From positions 267,927-331,926 of the forward strand of contig NZ_BBPP01000001.1 of NCBI RefSeq assembly GCF_000787835.1: DNA of 64,000 nt, read 5' to 3'. The position numbers and the translations under genes are program-made. Of the stretch, positions 1 through 7,940 are shown piece by piece. Origin of the DNA: Streptacidiphilus melanogenes. Lineage in GTDB: Bacteria; Actinomycetota; Actinomycetes; Streptomycetales; Streptomycetaceae. How positions within the stretch are numbered: the stretch's first letter is position 1; each line of letters starts with the position of its first letter. The notes beneath the pieces were generated by a model. That model ran no database searches. It worked only from the letters and a program-made list of their open reading frames with translations, and was not told the origin of the DNA.

Positions 1-2093
1 TGGGCCCGGATCGGGACGGCGGACGGGACCGGGACGAGTCGCCCGCGTCCGGGCCTGCCGCCGTGCCCGCGTCCTGTGGCCCGGACCGCGCGTCGCCCGC
101 CTCCGGCGCAGCCGCGCCACGCCTTCGGATCAGCCGCTTCGGCGTCGCGCTGTGGGCCGCCGGCCTGCTCGCGCTCGCCGCCTACCTGTGGGCGCTGACC
201 CGGGTCGCCCCGGCTGCCCTGGACCGGATGGGCGGACTCGGGCTCGTCTCCGTGCTCCCGCCGGTCGCGCCGGCCGCGGCCTGCGCGCTGGGCGTGCTGT
301 TCTTCCTGGCGCTCAACTCCGTCGTGGCGCGACCGGGACTCCAGCTCTTCCTGCTGCTGGCGGCGGTTCTCGCGCTGCACGGCGCGGCCGCGCTGGTCGA
401 GCCGGTGCCGCGCTTCCCCACCGCCTACCAGCACCTGGGTTTCGTCGACTACATCGAGCGCACCGGGCACACCCTGCCGCTCTGGGACGCCCGCTTCAGC
501 TGGCCCGGCTTCTTCGGGCTGGCCGCACTGCTGCTGCGCACGGGCGGCGTCGACGACCCGCTGCCGGTGCTGCGCTGGAGCCAGGTCGGCTCCCAACTGC
601 TCTGCCTGGCGGCGCTCGCGGTGCTGCTGCGCTCGCTGGGCCTGCCGCGGCGGACGCGCTGGTGCGCGCTGTGGTTCTTCGTGGTGGCCTCCTGGGTCGG
701 CCAGGACTACTTCTCGCCGCAGGCGTTCACCTACGCGCTCTACCTCGCCTTCCTGGCCGTGGTGTCGACCGCCTTCCGGGCCCCGGAGGCGGTGGGTTCG
801 CGGAGCCTCGGCCGGTTCGAACGGGCCCTGCTGCTGGGCCTGTTGACCGCGCTGTTCCTGGCCGCCGTCACCGCGCACCAGTTGACTCCCTTCGTGATGA
901 TCGCGGCCGTCGGGACGCTGCGCCTGGCCCGGCGCACCACGCTCAGCCTCTGGTTCGCCGTGCTGCTGGCCGCCCTGGCGGCCGGTTGGATCAGTCTCGC
1001 GGCGGAGGGCTTCTGGTCCGGCCACCTCGACACCATCTTCGGCGGCCTGGGGCAGCTCGGCGGCAACGTCAGCAGCGGCGTCGCGGACCGGGTGAGGGGC
1101 GACCCGGCGCACCAGGCCGTGCTCTACCTGCGCGTGCTGCTCAGCGGCGCGTGGTTCGGCCTCGCCGTGCTCGGCTGGTGGCGCCGCAGGCGCGCCGGCC
1201 ACGGCGAACGAACGCTGCTGGTGCTGGCGTTCATGCCGTTCTTCACCCTCGGGATGCAGAGCTACGGCGGCGAGATCGCCCTGCGGGTCTTCCTGTTCGC
1301 GCTGCCCGGCGTCGCCCCGCTGGCCGCCTGCTTCTTCTACCCCTCCGAACGGCGGCCGCGCCCCGGCCGGGCGATGTCCGCGCTGGCCGTCGGCTGGGCC
1401 GTGGTCGCGGTGGCGGGGTTCGGCGTCGCCCGCTACGGCAACGAGCAGTTCGAACGGGTCACCGGCGGCGAACTCGCGGCGCTGGGCTGGGTCTACCGGC
1501 ACGACCAGCCCAGTGCGCGGGTGCTGTACCTCGGACCGGTCGGGAACCCCAGCACCACGCCCGCCATCCCGTGGAACCAGCGCGGCATGGACACCATCGC
1601 GTACGTGGGCGCGGCGGCCCCGGTCGACCCCGCCGACGTCGGATCGCTGGAGGCGGCGCTCCGGGCGGCTGGACCGCAGAGCTACCTCGTCGTCACCAGC
1701 ACCGAGGGAGCCGACCTCACCGCGAACGACGGCTACGCCGCCGACTGGTACGCCCGCGCCCGCACGGCCCTCGACACCGACCCTCGTCTGGTCCCCGTCG
1801 TCAGCGCTCCCGACGCGGCCCTCTACCGTCTGGCCGCGCCCCCGCCCGGTCCGGTGCCGACGGACATCGGCGTCGGTCCTGTCGGTCCGCTCGTCCACTG
1901 GACGGCTTGGACGATCGCGGAGGGGGCCCTGCTCGCGGTCCTGGCGCCCCTGCTGCTCTGGTACGAGGCGGTCCGGCTGCGGGCGGGCGCGGCGCCGGCC
2001 GGGCGCGCGAGGTGGGCGTTCCTGCTGCTGGGCGGAGGGCTGGTCGGCGGGTTCCTGGTGGCCGTCGTGGAGCGCTTCCTCACCCTGCGGTAG
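1..2093 (+). CDS. Polytopic membrane protein, putative GT-C-like/polysaccharide assembly (5' end uncertain)
   Basis: The frame has a GTG at 63 but is open back to base 1 without a stop, so the true start may lie outside the window. From the GTG there are 676 residues: a TM segment near residues 28-45, many hydrophobic helices to about residue 460, a soluble stretch at about 460-600, and two more helices at the C-terminus. A short Asp-bearing loop after the second TM pair and a DYFSPQAF motif near residue 218 resemble the lipid-linked-sugar membrane transferase/polymerase class, but no family signature is decisive. It converges with the glycosidase-like gene at 2103, 9 nt away. The role in envelope or exopolysaccharide assembly is inference. 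Confidence 0.6.
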   Translation, partial: GPDRDGGRDRDESPASGPAAVPASCGPDRASPASGAAAPRLRISRFGVALWAAGLLALAAYLWALTRVAPAALDRMGGLGLVSVLPPVAPAAACALGVLFFLALNSVVARPGLQLFLLLAAVLALHGAAALVEPVPRFPTAYQHLGFVDYIERTGHTLPLWDARFSWPGFFGLAALLLRTGGVDDPLPVLRWSQVGSQLLCLAALAVLLRSLGLPRRTRWCALWFFVVASWVGQDYFSPQAFTYALYLAFLAVVSTAFRAPEAVGSRSLGRFERALLLGLLTALFLAAVTAHQLTPFVMIAAVGTLRLARRTTLSLWFAVLLAALAAGWISLAAEGFWSGHLDTIFGGLGQLGGNVSSGVADRVRGDPAHQAVLYLRVLLSGAWFGLAVLGWWRRRRAGHGERTLLVLAFMPFFTLGMQSYGGEIALRVFLFALPGVAPLAACFFYPSERRPRPGRAMSALAVGWAVVAVAGFGVARYGNEQFERVTGGELAALGWVYRHDQPSARVLYLGPVGNPSTTPAIPWNQRGMDTIAYVGAAAPVDPADVGSLEAALRAAGPQSYLVVTSTEGADLTANDGYAADWYARARTALDTDPRLVPVVSAPDAALYRLAAPPPGPVPTDIGVGPVGPLVHWTAWTIAEGALLAVLAPLLLWYEAVRLRAGAAPAGRARWAFLLLGGGLVGGFLVAVVERFLTLR

Positions 2094-2102
2094 CCGTGGC
2101 TC

Positions 2103-3410
2103 TCACGGGGTGAACCAGACGATGCCGTACGGGGGGAGAGCGAGTGTGCGGCCGCCCACGGAGGTGCGGACGGCCTGCGCGGTGGTGTTCACGGCGACGC
2201 CGCGCGCGGCCTGGGCCAGCACCAGGACGCGCGGGTCGGCCGCTTCGAGCGGCACCAGGTCCGCCGTCGGCGGGAACCAGCGGGCGAACCCCTGCAGCAG
2301 CGCGAGGGGCGGCAGAGCCGTCCCCGTGCTGCTCCACAGGCAGCCGGGGCAGGCGGCGGTGCCGGTCTCCGGGTTCCAGTAGAACGCGGCGGCGACGTGC
2401 CCCTGCGCGAGGGCGATCATCCCGGCGGCCAGGACCGCGTCCCGCTCCGGCTCCGACCAGCCCGAGCCGGACGGCTCGACGTACCACTCCGTCCACCACA
2501 GCGGCAGCGACGTGCGGGCGTGGATCCACTGGCTGACGGCGGTGAACTTCGCCGTGGCGGCGAACGGGCCCTGCTCGGCGTCGCGGGCGTCACGGGGCAC
2601 GGTCGAGCCGTCGACGGCGACGAAGTCGGCCCCGGCCTTGTGCTGGAGCCAGTAGTCGAACGCGGTGACCACTCGCTCGTCCAGCATCCCCCAACGGCCG
2701 TTCACCGACGAGCCGTGGCCCTCGTCCTCGGCGGCGGTTCCGGAGGCGAAGCTGTCCATGGGGAGATAGGGGCCGCCCACCTCGATGTCCTGCCGCACGG
2801 CTTTGAGCGCGCGGTACACGTCGTTGTAGAGCGCGGTGTACGCGGCCGCGTCCCACTGGTCCGCGCCATTGTCGAAGAAGCCCTTGAACTCGTTCCACAC
2901 GACGAAGTCGCGCACCTGCGGGTACCTGCGGGCGACGGTCGCCGCGAGCGCGGCGAAGTCCGCGTCGTGGGCGGGGGAGGGCGCGGTCTCCAACGTCGAC
3001 CAGTCCGTGGCGCCGGGCTTGCCGCCCTTCATCCAGTCCGGCGCACAGCAGAGCGTGATGATCGGCGTGCCGCCGCTGCGGGTGATCAGCGCGACCCGCG
3101 CGTCGAGCCGCGCGAAGTCGTAGACCCCGGGCGACGGCTCGGGATTGTCGGCGCCCCAGCCCATCAGCGCCTGCACCTGCGGCAGCGGCTGCTCCGCGAT
3201 CAGCCGCTGCGCGGCGGCGTTGCCGTCGGCGCTGTACTGGGTGTGCGTGAACCCCCACCCGGGCGCCGTCGCGCCAACGCCTCCGCCCCCAGCGACCGGC
3301 GTCCCACTGGCCCGCCACAGCGCGAGCAGGCAGCCGAGCACCACCAGCCCGACCACCACCCCACCGCGCCTCCGGCGCCGCCCCCCGGCGTGCTCCCCCA
3401 CACCTCCCAT
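2103..3410 (-). CDS. Membrane-anchored clan GH-A glycosidase-like protein (GH39/xylosidase-like)
   Basis: 435 residues. An Arg-rich N-terminus is followed by one hydrophobic segment (about residues 17-32), then an extracytoplasmic TIM-barrel-like domain. The acid/base candidate is E174 in a VVWNEF motif, and the nucleophile candidate is E308 in WWTEWY; this NE...E arrangement is the clan GH-A pattern seen in GH39/GH5-type enzymes. It would act outside the membrane on an unknown glycan. No clear Shine-Dalgarno precedes the ATG. It lies downstream of the cobalamin operon on the same strand but across a 94-nt gap. Pairing with the convergent membrane protein suggests polysaccharide processing; the substrate cannot be read from sequence. 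Confidence 0.7.
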   Translation of the reverse strand: MGGVGEHAGGRRRRRGGVVVGLVVLGCLLALWRASGTPVAGGGGVGATAPGWGFTHTQYSADGNAAAQRLIAEQPLPQVQALMGWGADNPEPSPGVYDFARLDARVALITRSGGTPIITLCCAPDWMKGGKPGATDWSTLETAPSPAHDADFAALAATVARRYPQVRDFVVWNEFKGFFDNGADQWDAAAYTALYNDVYRALKAVRQDIEVGGPYLPMDSFASGTAAEDEGHGSSVNGRWGMLDERVVTAFDYWLQHKAGADFVAVDGSTVPRDARDAEQGPFAATAKFTAVSQWIHARTSLPLWWTEWYVEPSGSGWSEPERDAVLAAGMIALAQGHVAAAFYWNPETGTAACPGCLWSSTGTALPPLALLQGFARWFPPTADLVPLEAADPRVLVLAQAARGVAVNTTAQAVRTSVGGRTLALPPYGIVWFTP

Positions 3411-3504
3411 GAAAACACGTCAGATGCGCCCACCGACCAGGGCGTGAAGGGTCATTCGGTCGCTTTCGGGTGTCCGGTTCCCGCGTAGGCGATCCACGCC
3501 ACGG

Positions 3505-3900
3505 TCAGTCGCGGATGTCGCCGTCGATGTAGACCCATGCGCCGTGGTCGCGGCGGAAGCGGCTGTGTTCGTGGAGGGCGCCGGTTGACCTGCCCTCGCG
3601 GTAGTGGGCGCGGAACTCGACCGTGCCCTCCTGGTGGAAGGGGCCGCCCTCCGTGGTGCAGAGGATCTCCAGGCGCTCCCAGTGCAGGCGGTGGTCGAGG
3701 TCGAGGGAGGCGGGGCGGGTTTCCGGGGCCCAGGTGCGCAGGAGGTAGGGGGCGTCGTGGCGGGCGAAGGCCGCGAAGCGGGAGCGCATGAGCTGTTCCG
3801 CCGTCGGGGCCTGGGCGGTGCCCGCGTGGAAGGGGCCGCAGCAGGAGGCGTAGGGCTTGCCCGTGCCGCAGGGGCAGGGCGCGGTGGAGCTGGTGGTCAT
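3505..3900 (-). CDS. YchJ-like SEC-C zinc-motif protein
   Basis: 131 residues. The N-terminus carries a SEC-C metal-binding motif (CPCGTGKPYASCCG, C-x-C-x8-CC pattern, residues about 9-22) followed by the YchJ middle domain (MRSRFAAF, then W..ETR). SEC-C motifs bind zinc, as in the SecA C-terminus; the function of free-standing YchJ proteins is not established. Its ATG lies 4 nt past the cobB stop, so it should be co-transcribed as the last gene of the riboswitch-led cobalamin operon. A metal-handling role linked to cobalt chelation would be speculation. Confidence 0.8.
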   Translation of the reverse strand: MTTSSTAPCPCGTGKPYASCCGPFHAGTAQAPTAEQLMRSRFAAFARHDAPYLLRTWAPETRPASLDLDHRLHWERLEILCTTEGGPFHQEGTVEFRAHYREGRSTGALHEHSRFRRDHGAWVYIDGDIRD

Positions 3901-3904
3901 GGCG

Positions 3905-5296
3905 TCATTCTGCCGCGTGGGCGGCGGCGTGCTGGACGAGGCGGAGGGCGACGGACGGGGCGGCCGTCCAGTGGAGGTGGAGGTAGGAGGCGTGGAGGGA
4001 CGCGGCGGTGAAGCCCTCCGTGGTCAGCTTGCCGTCGTGAGTGCGCCAGCCCCACGCGGGGGAGGGGCCGGAGCCCGGCGTGGTGCGGGTGCGGTGGAAC
4101 TCGTGGCCGGGGAGGCGCAGGCCGGCCGGGGCGAGGGGGCTGTCGCCGAGGGCGACGGCCTCCCGGTAGCCAAGGGTGAGGCGGGGGGACATCTCCGCCT
4201 CGGCGTCGAGGACGCCGCACATCGGCCGGCCGTCGAGTGCACGGCAGAGGTAGAGGAGACCGGCGCACTCCGCCGCGATCGGTGCTCCGGACGCGGAGAG
4301 AGCGGTGATCTCGTCGCGGAGCGCCCGGTTCGCGGAGAGCTCGGTGGCGTACACCTCAGGGAAGCCGCCCCCGATGACCAGCGCGGACGTGCGCTCAGGG
4401 AGCTTCTCGTCGTGAAGCGGGTCGAAGGTGACGACCTCCGCGCCCGCCGCCGTCAGCAGCTCCGCGTTCTCGGCGTAGGAGAAGGAGAACGCTGCACCGC
4501 CCGCAAGCGCGACCACCGGTCGCGGTTGTGACGGGGCGTCCGAATGGAGAGCAGCGATCTCGTCAGCCGCATCCCAGGGCAGGTCGGGCAGTGCGGGGGC
4601 ACTGCGGGCGAGCGCGAGCAGCGCGTCCAGGTCCACCCCCGCCGCGACCAGCTCGCCCATCTCCCGGACCGCCTGCAACGCGGCGGAGTCCCGCTCCACC
4701 GCGGGCACGAGCCCGAGATGGCGCGACGGGGTCGCCACCGCGTCGGACCGCCGCAGCGCGCCCAGCACCGGCACGCCGCCGCCCTCCTCCAGGGCCTCCC
4801 GCAGCAGCGCCTCGTGCCGGTCGGAGGCGACCCGGTTCAGGATCACCCCGCCCAGCCGCACCTCCGGGTCCCAGGAGGCGAAGCCGTGCACCAGCGCCGC
4901 CACCGAGCGGCTCTGCGAGGAGCCGTCCACCACCAGCACCACCGGCGCCCGCAGCAGCTTCGCGACATGCGCCGTCGAGGCCAGCTCGCCCCGGCCGCCC
5001 GCGCCGTCGAACAGGCCCATGACGCCCTCGACCACCGCGACGTCCGCGCCCGCCGCGCCGTGCAGGAACAGCGGCGCGATCCGCTCCGGACCGCTCAGGA
5101 AGGCGTCGAGGTTGCGCCCCGGACGCCCGGTCGCGAGCGCGTGGTAGCCCGGGTCGATGTAGTCCGGTCCGACCTTGTGCGGCGAGACCCGCAGCCCGCG
5201 CGCCGTGAGCGCGGCCATCAGGCCGGTCGCCACGGTCGTCTTGCCCGTGCCCGACGCGGGCGCGGCCAGGACGACGCGCGGCACGGCCGTTACCAC
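3905..5296 (-). CDS. cobB: Cobyrinic acid a,c-diamide synthase (or hydrogenobyrinate a,c-diamide synthase)
   Basis: About 463 residues from a GTG that overlaps the cobO stop (GTGGTAA); a second GTG at 5284 is possible. It amidates side chains a and c of the corrin ring using glutamine and ATP. Visible features: dethiobiotin-synthetase-like P-loop ASGTGKTT (residues 14-21), KVGPDYIDPGYH (41-52), VEGVMGLFDG (89-98), and a C-terminal type 1 amidotransferase domain with nucleophile C344 in AAECAGLLYL. The length fits the family. The open frame extends about 135 codons upstream through cobO, but that portion is a shadow. Part of the riboswitch-controlled operon. Confidence 0.93.
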   Translation of the reverse strand: MVTAVPRVVLAAPASGTGKTTVATGLMAALTARGLRVSPHKVGPDYIDPGYHALATGRPGRNLDAFLSGPERIAPLFLHGAAGADVAVVEGVMGLFDGAGGRGELASTAHVAKLLRAPVVLVVDGSSQSRSVAALVHGFASWDPEVRLGGVILNRVASDRHEALLREALEEGGGVPVLGALRRSDAVATPSRHLGLVPAVERDSAALQAVREMGELVAAGVDLDALLALARSAPALPDLPWDAADEIAALHSDAPSQPRPVVALAGGAAFSFSYAENAELLTAAGAEVVTFDPLHDEKLPERTSALVIGGGFPEVYATELSANRALRDEITALSASGAPIAAECAGLLYLCRALDGRPMCGVLDAEAEMSPRLTLGYREAVALGDSPLAPAGLRLPGHEFHRTRTTPGSGPSPAWGWRTHDGKLTTEGFTAASLHASYLHLHWTAAPSVALRLVQHAAAHAAE

Positions 5297-5886
5297 TCGA
5301 TGCCCCGCTGCCCCTTGCGGCCCGCGTCCATCGGGTGCTTGACCTTGGTCATCTCCGTCACCAGGTCGGAGGCCGCGACGAGCTTCTCGGGGGCGTAGCG
5401 GCCGGTGATCACGATGTGCTGCGAGCCGGGCCGGTTCGCCAGCACCTCCAGCACCTCGTCCACGTCGATCCAGCCCCAGTGCAGGGGGTAGGTGAACTCG
5501 TCGAGCACGTAGAAACGGTAGGTCTCGGCGGCCAGGTCGCGCTTGACCTGCTCCCAGCCCTCGCGCGCCGCGTCCTCGGACTCGGCGATCTCGCGCTGGA
5601 CCCAGGACCAGCCCTCGCCCATCTTGTGCCAGGCGACGGTCCCGCCCTCGCCGCTCGCGCCCAGCACCTTCAGCGCGTGCTCCTCGCCCACCTTCCACTT
5701 GGCGGACTTGACGAACTGGAACACCCCGATCGGCCAGCCCTGGTTCCAGGCGCGCAGCGCCATCCCGAAGGCTGCGGTCGACTTGCCCTTGCCGGGGCCG
5801 GTGTGGACGGCGAGCACGGGCAGGGTGCGGCGCTGACGCGTGGTCAGGCCGTCGTCGGGAACGCTGGTCGGCTGTCCCTGGGGCAT
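5290..5886 (-). CDS. cobO: Cob(I)yrinic acid a,c-diamide adenosyltransferase
   Basis: 198 residues, typical length for CobO/BtuR. It transfers the 5'-deoxyadenosyl group of ATP to Co(I) corrinoids. The P-loop GPGKGKST lies at residues 30-37, followed by the family motifs GWPIGVFQFVK and VLDEFTYPLHWGWID. It starts at ATG 5886, 2 nt past the stop of the chelatase subunit gene, and its TAA overlaps the GTG of cobB, so the genes are probably translationally coupled. Confidence 0.95.
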   Translation of the reverse strand: MPQGQPTSVPDDGLTTRQRRTLPVLAVHTGPGKGKSTAAFGMALRAWNQGWPIGVFQFVKSAKWKVGEEHALKVLGASGEGGTVAWHKMGEGWSWVQREIAESEDAAREGWEQVKRDLAAETYRFYVLDEFTYPLHWGWIDVDEVLEVLANRPGSQHIVITGRYAPEKLVAASDLVTEMTKVKHPMDAGRKGQRGIEW

Positions 5887-5888
5887 CG

Positions 5889-7940
5889 CTACGCCGCCTT
5901 CTTCTGCATCGTCATCGTCTGTACCAGCGCGGTCATCGTGTCCGCGCGCAGGTCGTCCAGCCGGACGGCCGGGGCCTGCAGGTGCCTGGCCAGCTCGCCG
6001 GCGAGGCCGAGCCGCACCGGACCGCTCTCGCAGTCCACCACGACGCTCGCCGCACCCGAGGAAGCGAGCAGCCCGGCGGCGCGTCGCGCGTCGTCCAGCG
6101 CGGAGCGGGCGCCGGTGGCGCGGCCGTCCGTCACCAGCACGACGAGCGGGCGGCGCAGCGGGTCGCGCAGCCGCTCGACGCGCAGCGTCTCGTGGGCGCG
6201 CAGCAGCCCGGCCGCCAGCGGGGTCCTCCCGCCGGTGGGCAGCAGCTCCAGTCGAGCCGCGCCCGCCTCGACGGACGACGTGGGCGGCAGCAGCAGCTCG
6301 GCGGACCCGCCCCGGAAGGAGATCATCCCGATCTTGTCCCGCCGCTGGTAGGCGTCCATCAGCAGCGACAGGACCGCGCCCTTGACCGCCGACATGCGCT
6401 GCCGCGCGGCCATCGACCCGGAGGCGTCGACGACGAACAGCACGAGGTTGCCCTCACGTCCCTCCCGGACCTGTTGGCGGAAGTCGTCGCGGCGCAGCAC
6501 CAGCGCCCGCCCGCTGCGGCCGCGCGCGAGCTGGTGCGGCGCGGCGGCCTGGAGCGTGGCGGCCAGGTGCAGGCGCTGGAGCGCGCCCGAGGGACGCGCG
6601 GCGCGGATGGTGTGGCCGCCGTCCGTCTCGGCACGTGAGCGGCGTCCCTGGACGCCCTGGCCGGTGCCGGGGACCTTGAACAGCCGCGTCCGGTAGGGCT
6701 GGTCGGCCGCGACGGGCGCCGCCTCGCGCGGCGCGGGCGCACCGGCGGCGGGCTGCTGCGGCTGGTCGGCGGGCGCCTCGGCCGGGCTCTCCGGGGCGGA
6801 GGACTCCAGCTCCGGCCCGTTCGGCGCGTCCTGGCCCCCGCCTCCGCCGCCCCCGTTGTCGGGACCGTCCGGCCCGTCGCCGTCGGGATCGCCCTCCGGA
6901 TCGGTCTCGGGGTCCTCCCCGGCGAACTGCTGGAGCGTCTCGTCCAGCTTCTCCTCGTCCAACCCCGGTGCGTCGAACGGGTTGCGACGCCGCCGGTGCG
7001 GCAGCGCGAGCTGCGCGGCGACGCGCACGTCCTCCGCCAGCACCTGCGTCCGCCCGGCCCAGGCCGCGAGCGCGACGGCGGTGCGCGCCATCACGATGTC
7101 CGCGCGCAGCCCGTCCACCTCGAACGCCGCACACACGGCGGTGATCTGCCGCAGCGCGGCGTCACCCAGCAGCACCTGCGGCAGCAACTCCCGCGCCGTG
7201 ACGATGCGCTGAGCGAGCGCCCGCTCGTCCTCCCGCCAGCGGGCGGCGAAGCCGTCCGGGTCGGCGTCGTAGGCGAGACGCCGCCGCACGACCTCGGCCC
7301 GTTGCTCCGGCTCGCGCGTCGCCGCGATCTCGACGGTGAGCCCGAAGCGGTCCAGCAGCTGCGGCCGCAGCTCGCCCTCCTCGGGATTCATCGTCCCGAC
7401 CAGCAGGAAGCGCGCCGCGTGCCGCACGGAGACGCCTTCGCGCTCGACGTAGGAGCGGCCCATGGCGGCCGCGTCGAGCAGCAGGTCGACGAGGTGGTCG
7501 TGGAGCAGGTTGACCTCGTCGATGTAGAGCACGCCGCGGTGGGCGGCCGCCAACAGGCCGGGCTCGTAGGCCTTGACGCCCTCGGCGAGCGCGCGCTCCA
7601 GGTCCAGCGAGCCCACGATGCGGTCCTCGCTGACGCCGACGGGCAGCTCGACCAGCGAGGTCGGCCGCTCGCTCACCGAGGAGACGACGTGCGGCCCGTC
7701 CGGACACTGCGGGTCCGGCGCGGCCGGGTCGCAGGCGAACCGGCAGCCGGCCACGACGCCGATCGCTGGCAGCAGCCCCGCCAGCGCACGGACCATGGTC
7801 GACTTGGCGGTGCCCTTCTCGCCGCGCACCAGCACGCCTCCGACCTGCGGCGAGACCGCGTTCAGCAGCAGCGCGAGCCGTAGGTCGTCCATGCCGACGA
7901 CGGCGGTGAAGGGGTAACGGGCATCGGTCAGGTCGGTCAT
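5889..7940 (-). CDS. Fused ChlI-ChlD-type cobaltochelatase ATPase subunit
   Basis: 683 residues from the ATG at 7940, which shares one base with the cobN stop (TGATG). N-terminal AAA+ domain with Walker A GEKGTAKST (residues 40-48) and a Walker B-like LYIDEVNLL; a long acidic/Gly/Pro linker around residues 330-420; C-terminal von Willebrand A domain with MIDAS motif DASGS. In actinomycetes such fused magnesium-chelatase-like proteins are thought to stand in for CobS/CobT and to power CobN. It works at the cobalt insertion step of the aerobic pathway. The open frame runs on into cobN, but that upstream part is spurious. Confidence 0.92.
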   Translation of the reverse strand: MTDLTDARYPFTAVVGMDDLRLALLLNAVSPQVGGVLVRGEKGTAKSTMVRALAGLLPAIGVVAGCRFACDPAAPDPQCPDGPHVVSSVSERPTSLVELPVGVSEDRIVGSLDLERALAEGVKAYEPGLLAAAHRGVLYIDEVNLLHDHLVDLLLDAAAMGRSYVEREGVSVRHAARFLLVGTMNPEEGELRPQLLDRFGLTVEIAATREPEQRAEVVRRRLAYDADPDGFAARWREDERALAQRIVTARELLPQVLLGDAALRQITAVCAAFEVDGLRADIVMARTAVALAAWAGRTQVLAEDVRVAAQLALPHRRRRNPFDAPGLDEEKLDETLQQFAGEDPETDPEGDPDGDGPDGPDNGGGGGGGQDAPNGPELESSAPESPAEAPADQPQQPAAGAPAPREAAPVAADQPYRTRLFKVPGTGQGVQGRRSRAETDGGHTIRAARPSGALQRLHLAATLQAAAPHQLARGRSGRALVLRRDDFRQQVREGREGNLVLFVVDASGSMAARQRMSAVKGAVLSLLMDAYQRRDKIGMISFRGGSAELLLPPTSSVEAGAARLELLPTGGRTPLAAGLLRAHETLRVERLRDPLRRPLVVLVTDGRATGARSALDDARRAAGLLASSGAASVVVDCESGPVRLGLAGELARHLQAPAVRLDDLRADTMTALVQTMTMQKKAA

